From Jiella mangrovi (GTDB lineage Bacteria; Pseudomonadota; Alphaproteobacteria; Rhizobiales; Rhizobiaceae): 64,000 bases of DNA. A model generated the notes under the pieces. It ran no database searches. It was not told the origin of the DNA and worked only from the letters and a program-made list of their open reading frames with translations. Positions 1 through 9,018 of the stretch are shown here, one piece after another; positions within the stretch are counted from its first letter, which is position 1; every line of letters starts with the position of its first letter. The position numbers were made by a program, and so were the translations under genes. The stretch spans positions 1-64,000 of the forward strand of contig NZ_JAGJCF010000007.1 of NCBI RefSeq assembly GCF_017815135.1, in the 5' to 3' direction.

Positions 1-90
1 CAGCCTCATGCAACTGTTCAGGTTTCGAAGACGGCGCGGGAAGGGGCCATGCCAGGCACCGGTCTGCCTTGCGGACGACCAGGATTCTCT

Positions 91-154
91 CGGCCTCCTT
101 CCCGCCTCCCACCATACACCAACGGCCTCCTTCCCGCCTCCCACCATACACCAA
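91..154. repeat. 32-bp exact tandem duplication
   Basis: A 32-bp unit beginning CGGCCTCCTTCC and ending ATACACCAA occurs twice head to tail (91-122 and 123-154) without a mismatch. It lies in the intergenic DNA downstream of pheT, just beside a half copy of the dispersed repeat at 169-290. No gene was recognised in positions 1-298. Confidence 0.9.
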
Positions 155-168
155 TTCGAACACACAGG

Positions 169-290
169 ATTCTCGGGACGGGGCCCGAGAATGACGAAGC
201 GTCGAATGGTGCGCCTTATCGATCAAGCCGTGGCCGGCCCTCGAGGATCGTGTCGTGCACTGCGGCGTCCGTTCGGACGCACGCCGCTCT
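169..290 (-). repeat. Half copy of a MITE-like dispersed repeat
   Basis: Read on the minus strand, this segment matches the first half of the full copies at 6598-6882 and 32120-32413: a terminal block containing GGACGCCGCAGTGCAC, then GGCGCACCATTCGACGCTTCG, then the hairpin ATTCTCGGG/CCCGAGAAT (arms 169-177 and 184-192). The second hairpin and the other terminus are missing. It lies immediately 3' of pheT, so it may act in the mRNA 3' end; that role is inference. Confidence 0.75.
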
Positions 291-298
291 AGGGCCGA

Positions 299-2713
299 TC
301 AGCCGCGCAGGGTCGCGCCGGTCGCTTTCTGAACCTGCGAGACGATCTTCGCCGAAACCGCCTCAAGCTCCTCTTCGGTGAGGGTGCGCTCGGCTGGCGC
401 CAGGGTCACCTCGATGGCGACGGACTTCTTCGCTTCGCCGAGCGCGGAGCCGGCGAAGACGTCGAAGACCCTCACTTCCCTGACCAGCGCCTTGTCGGCG
501 CCCTCGGCGGCCCGCACGATCCGGCCCGCCTCGACCTGATCGTCGACGACGAAGGCGAAGTCGCGCCGCACCGGTTGGAAAGGCGAAAGCGTCAGGACGG
601 GCTTGGTGCGCGTCGGCTTCTTCTTCGGCTGGGGCACCTTGTCCAAAAACACCTCGAAGCCGCAGAGCGGGCCGGAGACGTCGAGGGTCTTCAGAACGGT
701 CGGATGGAACTCGCCGAACTCGGCGATGACCACCTTCGGCCCGAGCTTGATGCGGCCCGAGCGGCCGGGGTGATACCACTCGCTCGCCGGCGCCTCGATC
801 ATCAGCTTGTCGGCCGGGAAGCCGGCCGCTTCGAGGACGGCGAAGGCATCGGCCTTGGCGTCGAAGACCGACACGGCGGGCGAATTGCCGGCCCAGTCGC
901 GGCCCGTCCCGTCCAGTCCGGCCGTGCCCCGGCGGATGCCGCCGGCAACGCGCTTCTGGCCATCCGGCAGATCGGAGACATAGACCCCGGCCACCTCGAA
1001 CAACGCCGTGTCGCCATAGCCGCGGGCGGCATTGCGGCGGGCGGCGGCGATCAGCCCCGGCAGCAGCGAGGGCCGCATGTCGGAGAGATCGGCCGAGATC
1101 GGATTGGCGAGCTTCAGCGACGCATCGCCGCCGCCGAAGGCTTTCGCCTCGGCCTCGGAGACGAAGCTGTAGGAGACGCACTCGACCATGCCGCGCGAGG
1201 CCAGCGCCCGGCGGGCGGCCCGGTCGCGGATCTGGGCCGTCGTCAGGATCTTGCCATTGACGGCCGCCAGCGAGGCGAGCGGCGCCGGCTTGATCTCGTC
1301 GACGCCGTGAAGACGCATGACCTCTTCGACGAGATCGGCCTTGCCGTCGACATCCGGGCGCCAGCTCGGCACGGTGGTGACAAGGGTCTCGCCCTTTCGG
1401 CGGGGCTGAAAGCCGAGAACGTCGAGGATGCGCTCCTGCTCGGCCGGCTCGATGGCGAGCCCCGTCAGCCGCTGGAACTCGGTCAGCGGCAGGACGACCT
1501 CCTTCGGCTCGAAGGGTTTGACGCCTTCGACGACGCGCTTGGACGCGGTGCCGCCGCACAGATCGAGCACCATCTTCGTGGCCAGATCGAGCCCCGGCTC
1601 CATGAAGGCCGGGTCGACGCCGCGCTCGAAGCGGTAGCGGGCATCGGTGATGATGCCGAGGGCGCGGCCGGTGCGGGCGATGTCGAGCGGCTCCCACAGC
1701 GCCGATTCGATCAGGACTTCGGTGGTGGTCTCGTCGCAGCCCGAATGCTCGCCGCCCATGATGCCGGCGATGGATTCGACGCCCTTGTCATCAGCGATGA
1801 CGCAGGTGCCGGCGGCAAGGGTGTATTCGCGCTGGTCGAGGGCGAGGATGGTTTCGCCCTCTTGCGCGTCCCTAACCTTGAGGGCGCCCGCCACCTTCTT
1901 CGCGTCGAAGACGTGGAGCGGCCGGCCGCGATCGAAGGTGATGTAGTTGGTGACGTCGACGAGGGCGTTGATCGGGCGCAGGCCGATCGCCTTCAGCCGC
2001 TTCTTCAGCCACTCCGGCGAGGCGCCATTCCTGACGCCGGACACCCGGCGGAGCGCGAAGCCGAGACAGGTCGCGCTGGAAACGTCGAGCGCGACGCCGA
2101 CGTCGCCCTCGCCTTCGATGCGCGGCACCTCGGGTGTCTTGAGCGTGCCGAGGCCGGAGGCGGCGAGATCGCGGGCGATGCCGAAGACGCCGGTGGCTTC
2201 CGGGTGGTTCGGCGTCAGGTTGATCTCGATCACCGGATCGATGAGATCGGCGTAATCGGCATAGCGCGTCCCAACCGGCGCGTCGGCCGGAAGGTCGATG
2301 ATGCCGTCATGGGCCTCGGAAAGTTCGAGCTCGCGCTCCGAACACATCATGCCGAAGGATTCGACGCCGCGGATCTTGCCGACCGACAGCGTCGTGTCGA
2401 TGCCGGGAACATAGGTGCCGGGCAGCGCCAGAACGCCGACGAGGCCTTCGCGGGCATTGGGCGCACCGCAGACGATCTGCAGCGGCTTGCCGTCGTTGAC
2501 CTCCGGCCCGGCATCGACCGAGAGGAGCTTCAGACGGTCGGCATCCGGGTGCTGAGAGGCGGCGATCACCCGGGCGATGCGGAACGGTTCGAACACCGCC
2601 CGGTCGTCGACGGATTCGACCTCGAGGCCGATCATCGTCAGCCGCTCGCAGATGTCGGACAGGCTCGCCTCGGTCTCGAGGTGATCCTTCAGCCAGGAGA
2701 GTGTGAATTTCAT
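299..2713 (-). CDS. pheT: Phenylalanine--tRNA ligase beta subunit
   Basis: Beta subunit of the alpha2-beta2 cytoplasmic phenylalanyl-tRNA synthetase. The 804-residue product has the usual family length and order: an N-terminal start [13 protein letters not shown], an EMAP/tRNA-binding fold at roughly residues 40-150, the B3/B4 editing module (about 210-390), a B5 module (about 400-480), a catalytic-like core, and a C-terminal FDX-ACB anticodon-binding domain (about 710-804) ending in [10 protein letters not shown]. Its partner pheS lies upstream on the same strand, but here four small genes separate the two, whereas they are adjacent in most bacteria. Confidence 0.97.
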   Translation of the reverse strand: MKFTLSWLKDHLETEASLSDICERLTMIGLEVESVDDRAVFEPFRIARVIAASQHPDADRLKLLSVDAGPEVNDGKPLQIVCGAPNAREGLVGVLALPGTYVPGIDTTLSVGKIRGVESFGMMCSERELELSEAHDGIIDLPADAPVGTRYADYADLIDPVIEINLTPNHPEATGVFGIARDLAASGLGTLKTPEVPRIEGEGDVGVALDVSSATCLGFALRRVSGVRNGASPEWLKKRLKAIGLRPINALVDVTNYITFDRGRPLHVFDAKKVAGALKVRDAQEGETILALDQREYTLAAGTCVIADDKGVESIAGIMGGEHSGCDETTTEVLIESALWEPLDIARTGRALGIITDARYRFERGVDPAFMEPGLDLATKMVLDLCGGTASKRVVEGVKPFEPKEVVLPLTEFQRLTGLAIEPAEQERILDVLGFQPRRKGETLVTTVPSWRPDVDGKADLVEEVMRLHGVDEIKPAPLASLAAVNGKILTTAQIRDRAARRALASRGMVECVSYSFVSEAEAKAFGGGDASLKLANPISADLSDMRPSLLPGLIAAARRNAARGYGDTALFEVAGVYVSDLPDGQKRVAGGIRRGTAGLDGTGRDWAGNSPAVSVFDAKADAFAVLEAAGFPADKLMIEAPASEWYHPGRSGRIKLGPKVVIAEFGEFHPTVLKTLDVSGPLCGFEVFLDKVPQPKKKPTRTKPVLTLSPFQPVRRDFAFVVDDQVEAGRIVRAAEGADKALVREVRVFDVFAGSALGEAKKSVAIEVTLAPAERTLTEEELEAVSAKIVSQVQKATGATLRG

Positions 2714-2779
2714 CGGGTCAGCACTTCATTCGGTTCGAAACAGGACGTCGGTCCGCCGACTTGCGCCAGCGGTATCGGA

Positions 2780-3181
2780 CTAGGAAAGCGTTCGATCGGC
2801 CTTGCCGCCAAGATCGGACGCTTTGCGTCCGGCGCGCACGAAGCGATAAGTGAACAGCGCGACGACGGAAAACACGACATAGAGAAACGTGAGCGATGTC
2901 GTCGACAGGGACGAGCCGAAGACGATCTTCTCGGCGACGAGCGGCACGACCACGCCGGTAAAGAAGGACGCGATCGCCGCCCCCGTCGCAGGTAGAACGC
3001 GATAGTAGAAGGCGAACAGGCCGACGGTGAGGAGGACGATGATCCACCGGCCGATCGACGCGACCATGCCGGTGACCGAGAGGTTGAACAGCACCCAGCC
3101 GAGGATGTCGACGACGAAGAGGCCGACGATGGCCCCGGCCAGAACGGCGATGATGTCGAGAACGAGCAGGCGGGTTTGCAT
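2780..3181 (-). CDS. Small multi-pass membrane protein, unknown function
   Basis: About 133 residues starting MQTRLLVLDIIAVLAG; the open frame continues upstream but the extension is low-complexity and basic, so the ATG at 3181 is preferred. Four hydrophobic stretches are visible (about residues 6-30, 38-62, 68-85 and 93-115), followed by a basic tail (RFVRAGRKASDLGGK), which suggests a small inner-membrane protein with a cytoplasmic C-terminus. It sits 66 bp upstream of pheT and may be co-transcribed with it. I do not recognise the family. Confidence 0.7.
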   Translation of the reverse strand: MQTRLLVLDIIAVLAGAIVGLFVVDILGWVLFNLSVTGMVASIGRWIIVLLTVGLFAFYYRVLPATGAAIASFFTGVVVPLVAEKIVFGSSLSTTSLTFLYVVFSVVALFTYRFVRAGRKASDLGGKADRTLS

Positions 3182-3236
3182 TTCGGGGGTCCGTTCGGAA
3201 TTTTGGGTTTGGCGGTCTTGCGTCGCGACGGGTCGT

Positions 3237-3656
3237 TCAGGGCCGGGGAACGCCGCCCTTATCGCGAGCCGGCAGATCGATGGCAATGCAGGCGAAGGGC
3301 AGCCTTTCGGCTGCATAGGCCTGCAGCGTCGGCTCGTAGCGATGCGGCGCGTCCATCGCGCCGAGATTGAAGTAGATCCTATCCGGCAGCCGCGTGTCGT
3401 AATAGGCGATCGGCGCCCCGCATGTCTCGCAGAAGCTCCGCCTGGTCGGCCCGCTGCCGTAGCCTCTCCCCTCGCCGCCATCGAAGCTCACCTCGCTGCG
3501 ATAGAAGCCAACAAAGGAAAGAAATGGCGCACCGGACGCCCGGCGGCAGTCCTCGCAATGGCACAGAGACGCGAAATGCGGATCGGCGGAGGCCGCAAAG
3601 CGGATCGCGCCGCAGCGGCAGCCGCCGGTGTGGTGAGGGGTGGAGGGGTGGGTCAT
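3237..3656 (-). CDS. GFA/CENP-V family zinc protein
   Basis: A 139-residue member of the GFA (glutathione-dependent formaldehyde-activating, CENP-V-like) superfamily. Zinc-binding cysteines are all present: GGCRCGAIRF near residue 12, LCHCEDCRRASGAPF near 32-46, and FCETCGAPI near 76. The fold is a small beta-rich zinc domain; the substrate of most bacterial members is unknown, so formaldehyde detoxification should not be assumed. A TTG 8 codons upstream could also start it, but the ATG at 3656 gives the common N-terminus and has GGAA just upstream. It is part of the four-gene block between pheS and pheT. Confidence 0.85.
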   Translation of the reverse strand: MTHPSTPHHTGGCRCGAIRFAASADPHFASLCHCEDCRRASGAPFLSFVGFYRSEVSFDGGEGRGYGSGPTRRSFCETCGAPIAYYDTRLPDRIYFNLGAMDAPHRYEPTLQAYAAERLPFACIAIDLPARDKGGVPRP

Positions 3657-3694
3657 GGCAAGTTCCGATTTGCGCTGCAACGTCGCATGGCCAG

Positions 3695-4153
3695 TTAGTC
3701 CTTCCTCACGCGAAACAGCAGGCAGACCGCAAGTTTGCGGCAGTCCGCAACACTGAGGCTGCGCAGAGCAGCTATCACGTTTCGGGCCTGCACGATGAGA
3801 TCGGCTACTTGGCTCAAAGAGAAAAGCGAGGGATCGCTCGGCAGATAGTCGGCCCTGGCCCGTTCGATCTGTAGCTGAACGACGGACTGGCCGATCATCC
3901 GAAACCGTTCGTCGTCCTTCAAGGGAAACTGAAGGAAGACATTCTTGAGCGGTCCATGGTCGAGCGAGCGGTAAGTACGGGCATACTCCCAGCTGTCGGA
4001 GTTCATCTGCGGCAGCAAAGTGCTGGCTGCAAGGTCGGCCAAGGCATGAAAAACCGCATAATAGGCCGTGCTTACGGCCTTTCGCCGCGAGGATTGGTTC
4101 TCGCCGCCCTCGCGCAGGAGGGCTTCAGCCGTCAGAAGGAGGTCGTCAACCAT
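3695..4153 (-). CDS. HEPN-domain protein (UPF0332-like), putative RNase toxin
   Basis: A 152-residue, mostly helical protein. Helix 2 carries the pattern RRKAVSTAYYAVFHALADL (residues 23-41), typical of HEPN/UPF0332 proteins, and residues 59-66 give R-x6-H (R59, H66), matching the Rx4-6H motif of HEPN ribonucleases. Its start overlaps the end of the upstream 106-residue gene by 8 bp, so the two are translationally coupled. In known HEPN toxin systems the partner is often an MNT nucleotidyltransferase; that partner is absent here. The family call is reasonably firm; RNase or toxin function is inference. Confidence 0.75.
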   Translation of the reverse strand: MVDDLLLTAEALLREGGENQSSRRKAVSTAYYAVFHALADLAASTLLPQMNSDSWEYARTYRSLDHGPLKNVFLQFPLKDDERFRMIGQSVVQLQIERARADYLPSDPSLFSLSQVADLIVQARNVIAALRSLSVADCRKLAVCLLFRVRKD

Positions 4154-4466
4154 CGTTCGAACCGGGATTAACGGCTGACATACCGACTCCGGAGGCAGGA
4201 TCGGGACGGCGATAGGTCAAAAGCGCAAACCGCGCGTCTCCGCGATCGAGCAAAGCGCCCCAGATCTCCCCGCCCACATCGAGCATGGCACGGCCCGATA
4301 CCTGCCGATCGACGTCCACCGTGAGCCTCAGAACCATGTCGCCGTCGAAATCCTCCTCGGAGCTGACGACAACACCACGATAGCCGAACTCCTTCAGCCG
4401 CTCCCGCAAGAGGGGATCAACAAGGCGGCGCGCTTCATCGTCACTCAACACCGTGATGATCGACAT
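4146..4466 (-). CDS. Small partner of HEPN protein, unknown function
   Basis: 106 residues starting MSIITVLSDDEARRL with a good upstream AGGA. The centre (EDFDGDMVLRLTVDVD, then a WGALLDRGD segment and FALLTYRRP) predicts an alpha/beta fold rich in acidic residues. It shows no GSxAxG-type nucleotidyltransferase motif and no DNA-binding helix-turn-helix. The 8-bp overlap with the HEPN gene argues that the two act together, possibly as an antidote or a regulatory subunit. I do not know a named family for it. Confidence 0.6.
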   Translation of the reverse strand: MSIITVLSDDEARRLVDPLLRERLKEFGYRGVVVSSEEDFDGDMVLRLTVDVDRQVSGRAMLDVGGEIWGALLDRGDARFALLTYRRPDPASGVGMSAVNPGSNDG

Positions 4467-4521
4467 CCCGTTTTCCTTCCTGCTTCTGGGGCCTAATCCA
4501 GCGGCTCCCCGTCTTTGACTT

Positions 4522-5610
4522 TTACCCCTGGCTCAAGCCCCCGAACAGCGTCGGCATGTCGAGCGGGCGGAAGCCGTAATGCTCCAGCCAGCGAACGTCG
4601 GCGTCGAAGAAAGCTCTGAGATCGGGCATGCCGTATTTCAGCATGGCGATGCGGTCGATGCCCATGCCCCAGGCAAAGCCCTGATAGACGTCCGGATCGA
4701 GCCCGCCGGCGCGCAGGACGTTGGGATGCACCATCCCGCAGCCGAGGATCTCCATCCAGTCATTGCCCTCGCCGAAGCGCACCTCGCCGGCTTTCGACCG
4801 GTCGCACTGGATGTCGACCTCCATCGACGGCTCGGTGAAGGGGAAGAAGGACGGCCGGAACCGCATCTTGAGCTGCGGCACCTCGAAGAACGCCTTGCAG
4901 AACTCCTCCAGCACCCAGCGCATGTTGGCGATGGTCGCGGTCCTGTCGATGACGAGGCCCTCGACCTGGTGGAACATCGGCGTGTGGGTGGCGTCGGAGT
5001 CCTGCCGGTAGGTCTTGCCGGGAATGACGATGCGGATCGGCGGCTCCTGGGCTTCCATGGTGCGGATCTGCACCGGCGAGGTGTGGGTGCGCAGCACCTT
5101 GCGCTCGCCCTTGTCGTCCGGCGAGAGGAAGAAGGTGTCGTGCATCTCGCGGGCGGGATGGCCCTCGGGAAAATTCAGCGCCGTGAAATTATAGTAGTCG
5201 GTCTCGATGTCCGGCCCTTCGGCGATCGAGAAGCCCATATCGGCGAAGATCGCGGTGATCTCGTCGATCACCTGGGAGATCGGATGAATGCGCCCGCGCG
5301 CCGCCGCGCCCTGGCGTACAGGGAGCGTCACGTCGAGGCGCTCGGCGGCAAGCCGTGCGGCGATCGCCGCCTCGGCCAGCACCTCGCGCCTTGCCGCAAT
5401 CGCAGCCTGCACGCGGTCGCGCAGGCCGTTCAGCCTCGGGCCGGCCTCCTTGCGCTCTTCGGGGCTCATCTTGCCGAGCCCCTTCATCATCTCCGAAATC
5501 CGGCCCTTCTTGCCGAGCTCGGCAATGCGGATCGCCTCCAGCGCTGCTTCGTCCTTGGCAGCGGCGATCTTTTCGGTCAGCTCGGCCTCGATCGTGTCGC
5601 TCTCGCTCAC
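4522..5610 (-). CDS. pheS: Phenylalanine--tRNA ligase alpha subunit
   Basis: Catalytic alpha subunit of PheRS, 362 residues, normal length. An N-terminal coiled-coil arm (about residues 5-95) precedes the class II aminoacyl-tRNA synthetase core. Motif 2-like [10 protein letters not shown] (about 210) and the motif 3 segment [17 protein letters not shown] near the C-terminus are clear. Stop and start contexts are clean; the ATG at 5610 begins [15 protein letters not shown]. It lies downstream of rplT, as in many bacteria, but a TSUP gene and a repeat element intervene, and pheT is displaced by a four-gene block downstream. Confidence 0.97.
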   Translation of the reverse strand: MSESDTIEAELTEKIAAAKDEAALEAIRIAELGKKGRISEMMKGLGKMSPEERKEAGPRLNGLRDRVQAAIAARREVLAEAAIAARLAAERLDVTLPVRQGAAARGRIHPISQVIDEITAIFADMGFSIAEGPDIETDYYNFTALNFPEGHPAREMHDTFFLSPDDKGERKVLRTHTSPVQIRTMEAQEPPIRIVIPGKTYRQDSDATHTPMFHQVEGLVIDRTATIANMRWVLEEFCKAFFEVPQLKMRFRPSFFPFTEPSMEVDIQCDRSKAGEVRFGEGNDWMEILGCGMVHPNVLRAGGLDPDVYQGFAWGMGIDRIAMLKYGMPDLRAFFDADVRWLEHYGFRPLDMPTLFGGLSQG

Positions 5611-5755
5611 GCGGTCACTCCAAACATGTCAAGTCGCCGGACACCCGGCCATTCTCGACGCCTCGTTAACGCAAGGGGCGGGATGATGGAAGCGCGGCGG
5701 CCCGAACGACGGTCCGCCAACGATGCGAATAGGCCGATTGCCCGGCCCGTTACTC

Positions 5756-6520
5756 TCACGATCGCAGCAGCGGGTCGAGAACCGGCAGGCTGATGATCGT
5801 CGCGCCCGCGATCAGGCCGTAGCAGATCCAGCGATAGGTCCGGTCGCTGGCTTTGCCAAAGAGTCGCGATCCGGTGAAAAGGCCCAGGCCGTAAAGCGGC
5901 GTGGCGGCCCATGCGAGAGGCACCAGCGACCACTGGAAAAGACCTCCGACCGTGTAGCTGACGGTGGTGACGAGGGTTCCGAATGCGAAGAACATGACGA
6001 TGTTCGCCCGCACCTTCGCACCATCTGAGCCCGTTCCCAGCCAGTATGCGACGACCGGCGGCCCGCCCGCCCCCGCAGCGCCCGTGAACATGCCCGACAT
6101 CCATCCGACCGCCACGGTCAGAAGCGGTGGCCTCCGGCCCGAATAGCGCCAGCCCGAAAGCAACAGGACGAGAAGACCCGTCACCATCGCGGCGATGAAC
6201 CAGCGCACGGTCAGCGGCGAGACCAGCGCGAGCAGCGCCGTCCCAAGCGGGATACCGACAATCGCCCCGATCGCCATCACGGCAACGCCGCGAATGTCTG
6301 CCCGCCCCAGCGCATTCGGGATCAGGCCGGATGCAGCGATCCCGTCGACGATCAGAAGCAGAGGCGCCGCAAGCTTCGGCCCGATCAGCGAGCTTGCAAG
6401 CGGAACGAAGATCAGCGCGGCGCCGAAGCCGGAAAAGCCTCTCGCCAGCCCTGCAATCAGGGCGAAGGCGGCGATCAAGACGACATGTTCCGTGGGAAGG
6501 GATGATGCGAAGTCGAACAA
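5756..6520 (-). CDS. TSUP-family (TauE/SafE) membrane transporter
   Basis: A 254-residue polytopic inner-membrane protein of the TauE/SafE (TSUP, formerly DUF81) family, thought to export sulfite, sulfoacetate or other organosulfur anions. Family features are the duplicated hydrophobic blocks, an early GLARGFSGFGAALIFVPL segment (about residues 24-41) and a second-half repeat WMSGMFTGAAGAGGPPVVAYW (about 139-158). About eight membrane segments are predicted by eye. The substrate cannot be read from sequence. It is inserted between rplT and pheS, and a repeat plus a hairpin lie just upstream, so it probably has its own promoter. Confidence 0.85.
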   Translation of the reverse strand: MFDFASSLPTEHVVLIAAFALIAGLARGFSGFGAALIFVPLASSLIGPKLAAPLLLIVDGIAASGLIPNALGRADIRGVAVMAIGAIVGIPLGTALLALVSPLTVRWFIAAMVTGLLVLLLSGWRYSGRRPPLLTVAVGWMSGMFTGAAGAGGPPVVAYWLGTGSDGAKVRANIVMFFAFGTLVTTVSYTVGGLFQWSLVPLAWAATPLYGLGLFTGSRLFGKASDRTYRWICYGLIAGATIISLPVLDPLLRS

Positions 6521-6531
6521 TGCCGGACACT

Positions 6532-6561
6532 CCCCTGCCTCGAACGCCCCTGCCTCGAACG
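6532..6561. repeat. 15-bp exact tandem duplication
   Basis: CCCCTGCCTCGAACG occurs twice in tandem (6532-6546, 6547-6561), immediately upstream of the TSUP gene start and beside the hairpin at 6564-6589. Confidence 0.85.
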
Positions 6562-6563
6562 CA

Positions 6564-6589
6564 AAGACCCGCGGCTCGCCGCGGGTCTT
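6564..6589 (-). terminator. Strong hairpin, possible terminator of the rpmI-rplT transcript
   Basis: Perfect 11-bp inverted repeat AAGACCCGCGG / CCGCGGGTCTT around a 4-nt loop. On the minus strand it is followed by TTT then GCG, so the U-tract is weak. It lies between the dispersed repeat downstream of rplT and the start of the TSUP gene. Confidence 0.5.
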
Positions 6590-6597
6590 GAAAGCAT

Positions 6598-6882
6598 CAG
6601 AACGCCCTGCGTCCTATTGGACGCCATAGTGCATGAGGGGCGGCCGCGACTTGATCGAGAAGGCGCACCATTCGACGCTTCGTCATTCTCGGGCCCCGTC
6701 CCGAGAATCCAGAAACGTTCGACAAAACAGACGCTTAATCGGCGCACTGGATGCTCGGGACGGGGCCCGAGCATGACGAGCGCGATATAAACACACGCCT
6801 GATCTCGGAGTGCCAAGCCTTCGATATGCGCCGTTCGACGAGACTGTCGTCCACTATGATTGGACGCGGGAAAAACGCTCTG
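6598..6882 (+). repeat. MITE-like dispersed repeat, full copy
   Basis: About 285 bp, closely similar to 32120-32413 over its length and, for its first half, to the minus strand of 169-290. The ends are imperfect inverted repeats (CAGAACGCC...GCGTCC...ATAGTGCATGAG at the left, the reverse of CAGAGCG...GCGTCC...ATAGTGGACGA at the right). Two internal hairpins are present: ATTCTCGGG/CCCGAGAAT (6685-6693, 6700-6708) and ATGCTCGGG/CCCGAGCAT (6751-6759, 6766-6774). No transposase is encoded, so it would be non-autonomous. It lies 3' of rplT. Confidence 0.8.
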
Positions 6883-6918
6883 AACGTCTGAATCTGCGTA
6901 TCGGAAAGGCTAAGCCGC

Positions 6919-7338
6919 TCAGGCCGCCTTCTTCTCGCCGACAGCCCGCTCGTAAGCGTTCGGGAACTCGCTCTCTTTGAGATAAGCAAGAGCGGTCTTG
7001 GCCTGCTCGCATAGGGCGGCGAAGGCCTCCGGCTCGTGGATCGCGATGTCCGACAGAACCTTGCGATCGACCTCGATGCCGGCCTTGGCGAGACCGTCGA
7101 TGAAGCGGCCATAGGTCAGGCCATGCTCGCGGACGGCAGCGTTGATGCGCTGGATCCACAGGGCGCGGAAGTTCCGCTTCTTCACCTTGCGGTCGCGGGT
7201 CGCATACTGCTTCGAGCGGTCGACGGCGGCTTTCGCGGTGCGGATGGTGTTCTTGCGGCGGCCGTAGAAACCCTTGGCCTGCTTGAGAACCTTCTTGTGC
7301 TTTGCGTGGGACGTGACGCCCCTTTTGACGCGTGCCAT
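6919..7338 (-). CDS. rplT: 50S ribosomal protein L20
   Basis: L20, a 23S rRNA-binding assembly protein of the large subunit. Highly conserved N-terminal basic region ([19 protein letters not shown]), then the [13 protein letters not shown] and [23 protein letters not shown] segments. At 139 residues it carries a somewhat longer C-terminal tail ([11 protein letters not shown]) than the roughly 118-residue E. coli protein, a common feature of alphaproteobacterial L20. It follows rpmI by 43 bp in the usual operon; infC is not next to rpmI here. Confidence 0.98.
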   Translation of the reverse strand: MARVKRGVTSHAKHKKVLKQAKGFYGRRKNTIRTAKAAVDRSKQYATRDRKVKKRNFRALWIQRINAAVREHGLTYGRFIDGLAKAGIEVDRKVLSDIAIHEPEAFAALCEQAKTALAYLKESEFPNAYERAVGEKKAA

Positions 7339-7381
7339 GATCTAAACTCCTGAAATCAATCTATGCCGGGATACGCGCCGC

Positions 7382-7582
7382 TCAGCGGTCGTAGGGCATG
7401 TAGGTCTTGACGATCCGCTCGTCGGGCTTCGACAGGATCATCGTGCCGCGCGCGTCGCGAATGAAGTCGTTGGAGCGTTTGATCATGCCGTGGCGCTTGC
7501 CGGCGGCACCGGCCTTGACGTGGCCGTTGGCGGTCATGCGGAAGCGCTTCTTGGCGCTCGCCTTGGTCTTCATCTTGGGCAT
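7382..7582 (-). CDS. rpmI: 50S ribosomal protein L35
   Basis: L35, 66 residues beginning [20 protein letters not shown]. The ATG at 7582 is preceded by AGGAG at ideal spacing (AGGAGAGCAAA-ATG), so the longer in-frame extension to 7693 is rejected. Conserved family segments [22 protein letters not shown] and the C-terminal KTYMPYDR are present. First gene of the rpmI-rplT operon; the 297 bp between it and divergent trpS must hold both promoters, but I see no clear regulator site there. Confidence 0.98.
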   Translation of the reverse strand: MPKMKTKASAKKRFRMTANGHVKAGAAGKRHGMIKRSNDFIRDARGTMILSKPDERIVKTYMPYDR

Positions 7583-7879
7583 TTTGCTCTCCTGATTAAG
7601 AGGATCGCGACTTGAAGCTCCACCGCCTCTCGGCGCCGGGACTGACTGCCTTCTCTCAAAGGAAGTGTCGCGAACAGCATTTGGAGCCGCCACGGCATGC
7701 CCTGCCGGCCGGCTCTCGTCTGAACGCGGGTCTCTTACGCGAGAGGCGGGACATGCGCAAGGCTCTCGTGCCGGTTGGTGCCGGTTTTCGTCGCCGCACC
7801 GCCCACTGCTTGATCGCCGCCCTCCCCTCCGCCATAAGGCCCGGCAATATCAGTGAAGCTTTCCCTCGGGAGCCACCCC

Positions 7880-8944
7880 ATGAGCGATTTCGCCCCCCGT
7901 GTCTTTTCCGGCGTCCAGCCGACCGGAAACCTGCATCTCGGCAATTATCTCGGCGCGATCAGGAAATTCGTCGCCCTGCAGGAAAGCCAGGACTGCATCT
8001 ATTGCGTCGTCGATCTGCACTCGATCACCGCGCAATTGGTGCACGAGGATCTCAAGAGCCAGATCCGCTCGATCACCGCGGCCTTCCTCGCCGCCGGCAT
8101 CGATCCCAAGCGCCACATCGTCTTCAACCAGAGCCGGGTGTCCGGCCATGCGGAGCTTGCCTGGATCTTCAACTGCGTCGCCCGCATCGGCTGGATGAAC
8201 CGGATGACCCAGTTCAAGGAGAAGGCCGGCAAGGACCGCGAGAACGCCTCGCTCGGCCTCCTCGCCTATCCGAGCCTGATGGCGGCCGACATCCTTCTGT
8301 ATCGCGCCACCCACGTCCCCGTCGGCGACGACCAGAAGCAGCATCTGGAGCTGACCCGCGACATCGCCATCAAGTTCAACAACGACTTTTCCGAGCGCAT
8401 TGCCGAAGCCGGCCTCGGTACTGAGATCGCCGTGGGCGAGGAGACGGTGAACGGCTATTTCCCGATCACCGAGCCGCTGATCGGCGGCGAGGCGACGCGC
8501 GTCATGAGCCTGAAGGACGGCGCCAAGAAGATGTCGAAATCCGATCCCTCGGATTTGTCGCGCATCAACCTCACCGACGACGCCGAGCAGATCGCCCGCA
8601 AGATCAAGAAGGCCAAGACCGACCCCGACGCCCTGCCCTCGGAGCCCAAGGGCCTCGAAGGCCGCCCCGAAGCCGACAATCTCGTCGGCATCTTCGCAGC
8701 ACTGGCGGAGAAGACCAAGGCGGATGTCCTCAGCGAATTCGGCGGCCGGCAGTTTTCCGAATTCAAGCCGGTCCTCGCCGATCTCGCCGTCGAAAAGCTC
8801 TCGCCGATCAATGGCGAGATGCGCCGGCTGATCGACGATCCCGGCCATATCGACGCGGTGCTGAAGGACGGCGGCGAGCGGGCCGGCGCGATCGCGGAAA
8901 AGACGATGCGCGACGTGAAGGACATCGTCGGGTTTTTGCGGTAG
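7880..8944 (+). CDS. trpS: Tryptophan--tRNA ligase
   Basis: Class I synthetase charging tRNA-Trp, 354 residues. The HIGH-type signature is [11 protein letters not shown] (about residues 15-25) and the KMSKS signature is [10 protein letters not shown] (about 220-229). The ATG at 7880 is preceded by GGGAG with good spacing, giving [21 protein letters not shown], so the upstream in-frame ATG at 7853 is not used. It opens the plus-strand translation and tRNA-modification cluster; in relatives it is followed directly by the usp gene, but here a toxin-antitoxin-like pair intervenes. Confidence 0.97.
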   Translation: MSDFAPRVFSGVQPTGNLHLGNYLGAIRKFVALQESQDCIYCVVDLHSITAQLVHEDLKSQIRSITAAFLAAGIDPKRHIVFNQSRVSGHAELAWIFNCVARIGWMNRMTQFKEKAGKDRENASLGLLAYPSLMAADILLYRATHVPVGDDQKQHLELTRDIAIKFNNDFSERIAEAGLGTEIAVGEETVNGYFPITEPLIGGEATRVMSLKDGAKKMSKSDPSDLSRINLTDDAEQIARKIKKAKTDPDALPSEPKGLEGRPEADNLVGIFAALAEKTKADVLSEFGGRQFSEFKPVLADLAVEKLSPINGEMRRLIDDPGHIDAVLKDGGERAGAIAEKTMRDVKDIVGFLR

Positions 8945-9018
8945 GCCGCCGAGGGCTCGCGAAAGCGTCGATCTTCGGCTATCTTCGGACCACCGTCATT
9001 GGTTGCGCGAGAAATGTG

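Noticed and set aside
575-2995. 806-residue open frame on the plus strand
   Set aside because: It is antisense to pheT, has a skewed Arg/Asp/Gly/Leu composition and no family motif; long antisense frames are expected in such GC-rich DNA.
5611-5755. Phenylalanine attenuator before pheS
   Set aside because: No Phe-rich leader peptide or terminator/antiterminator pair was seen.
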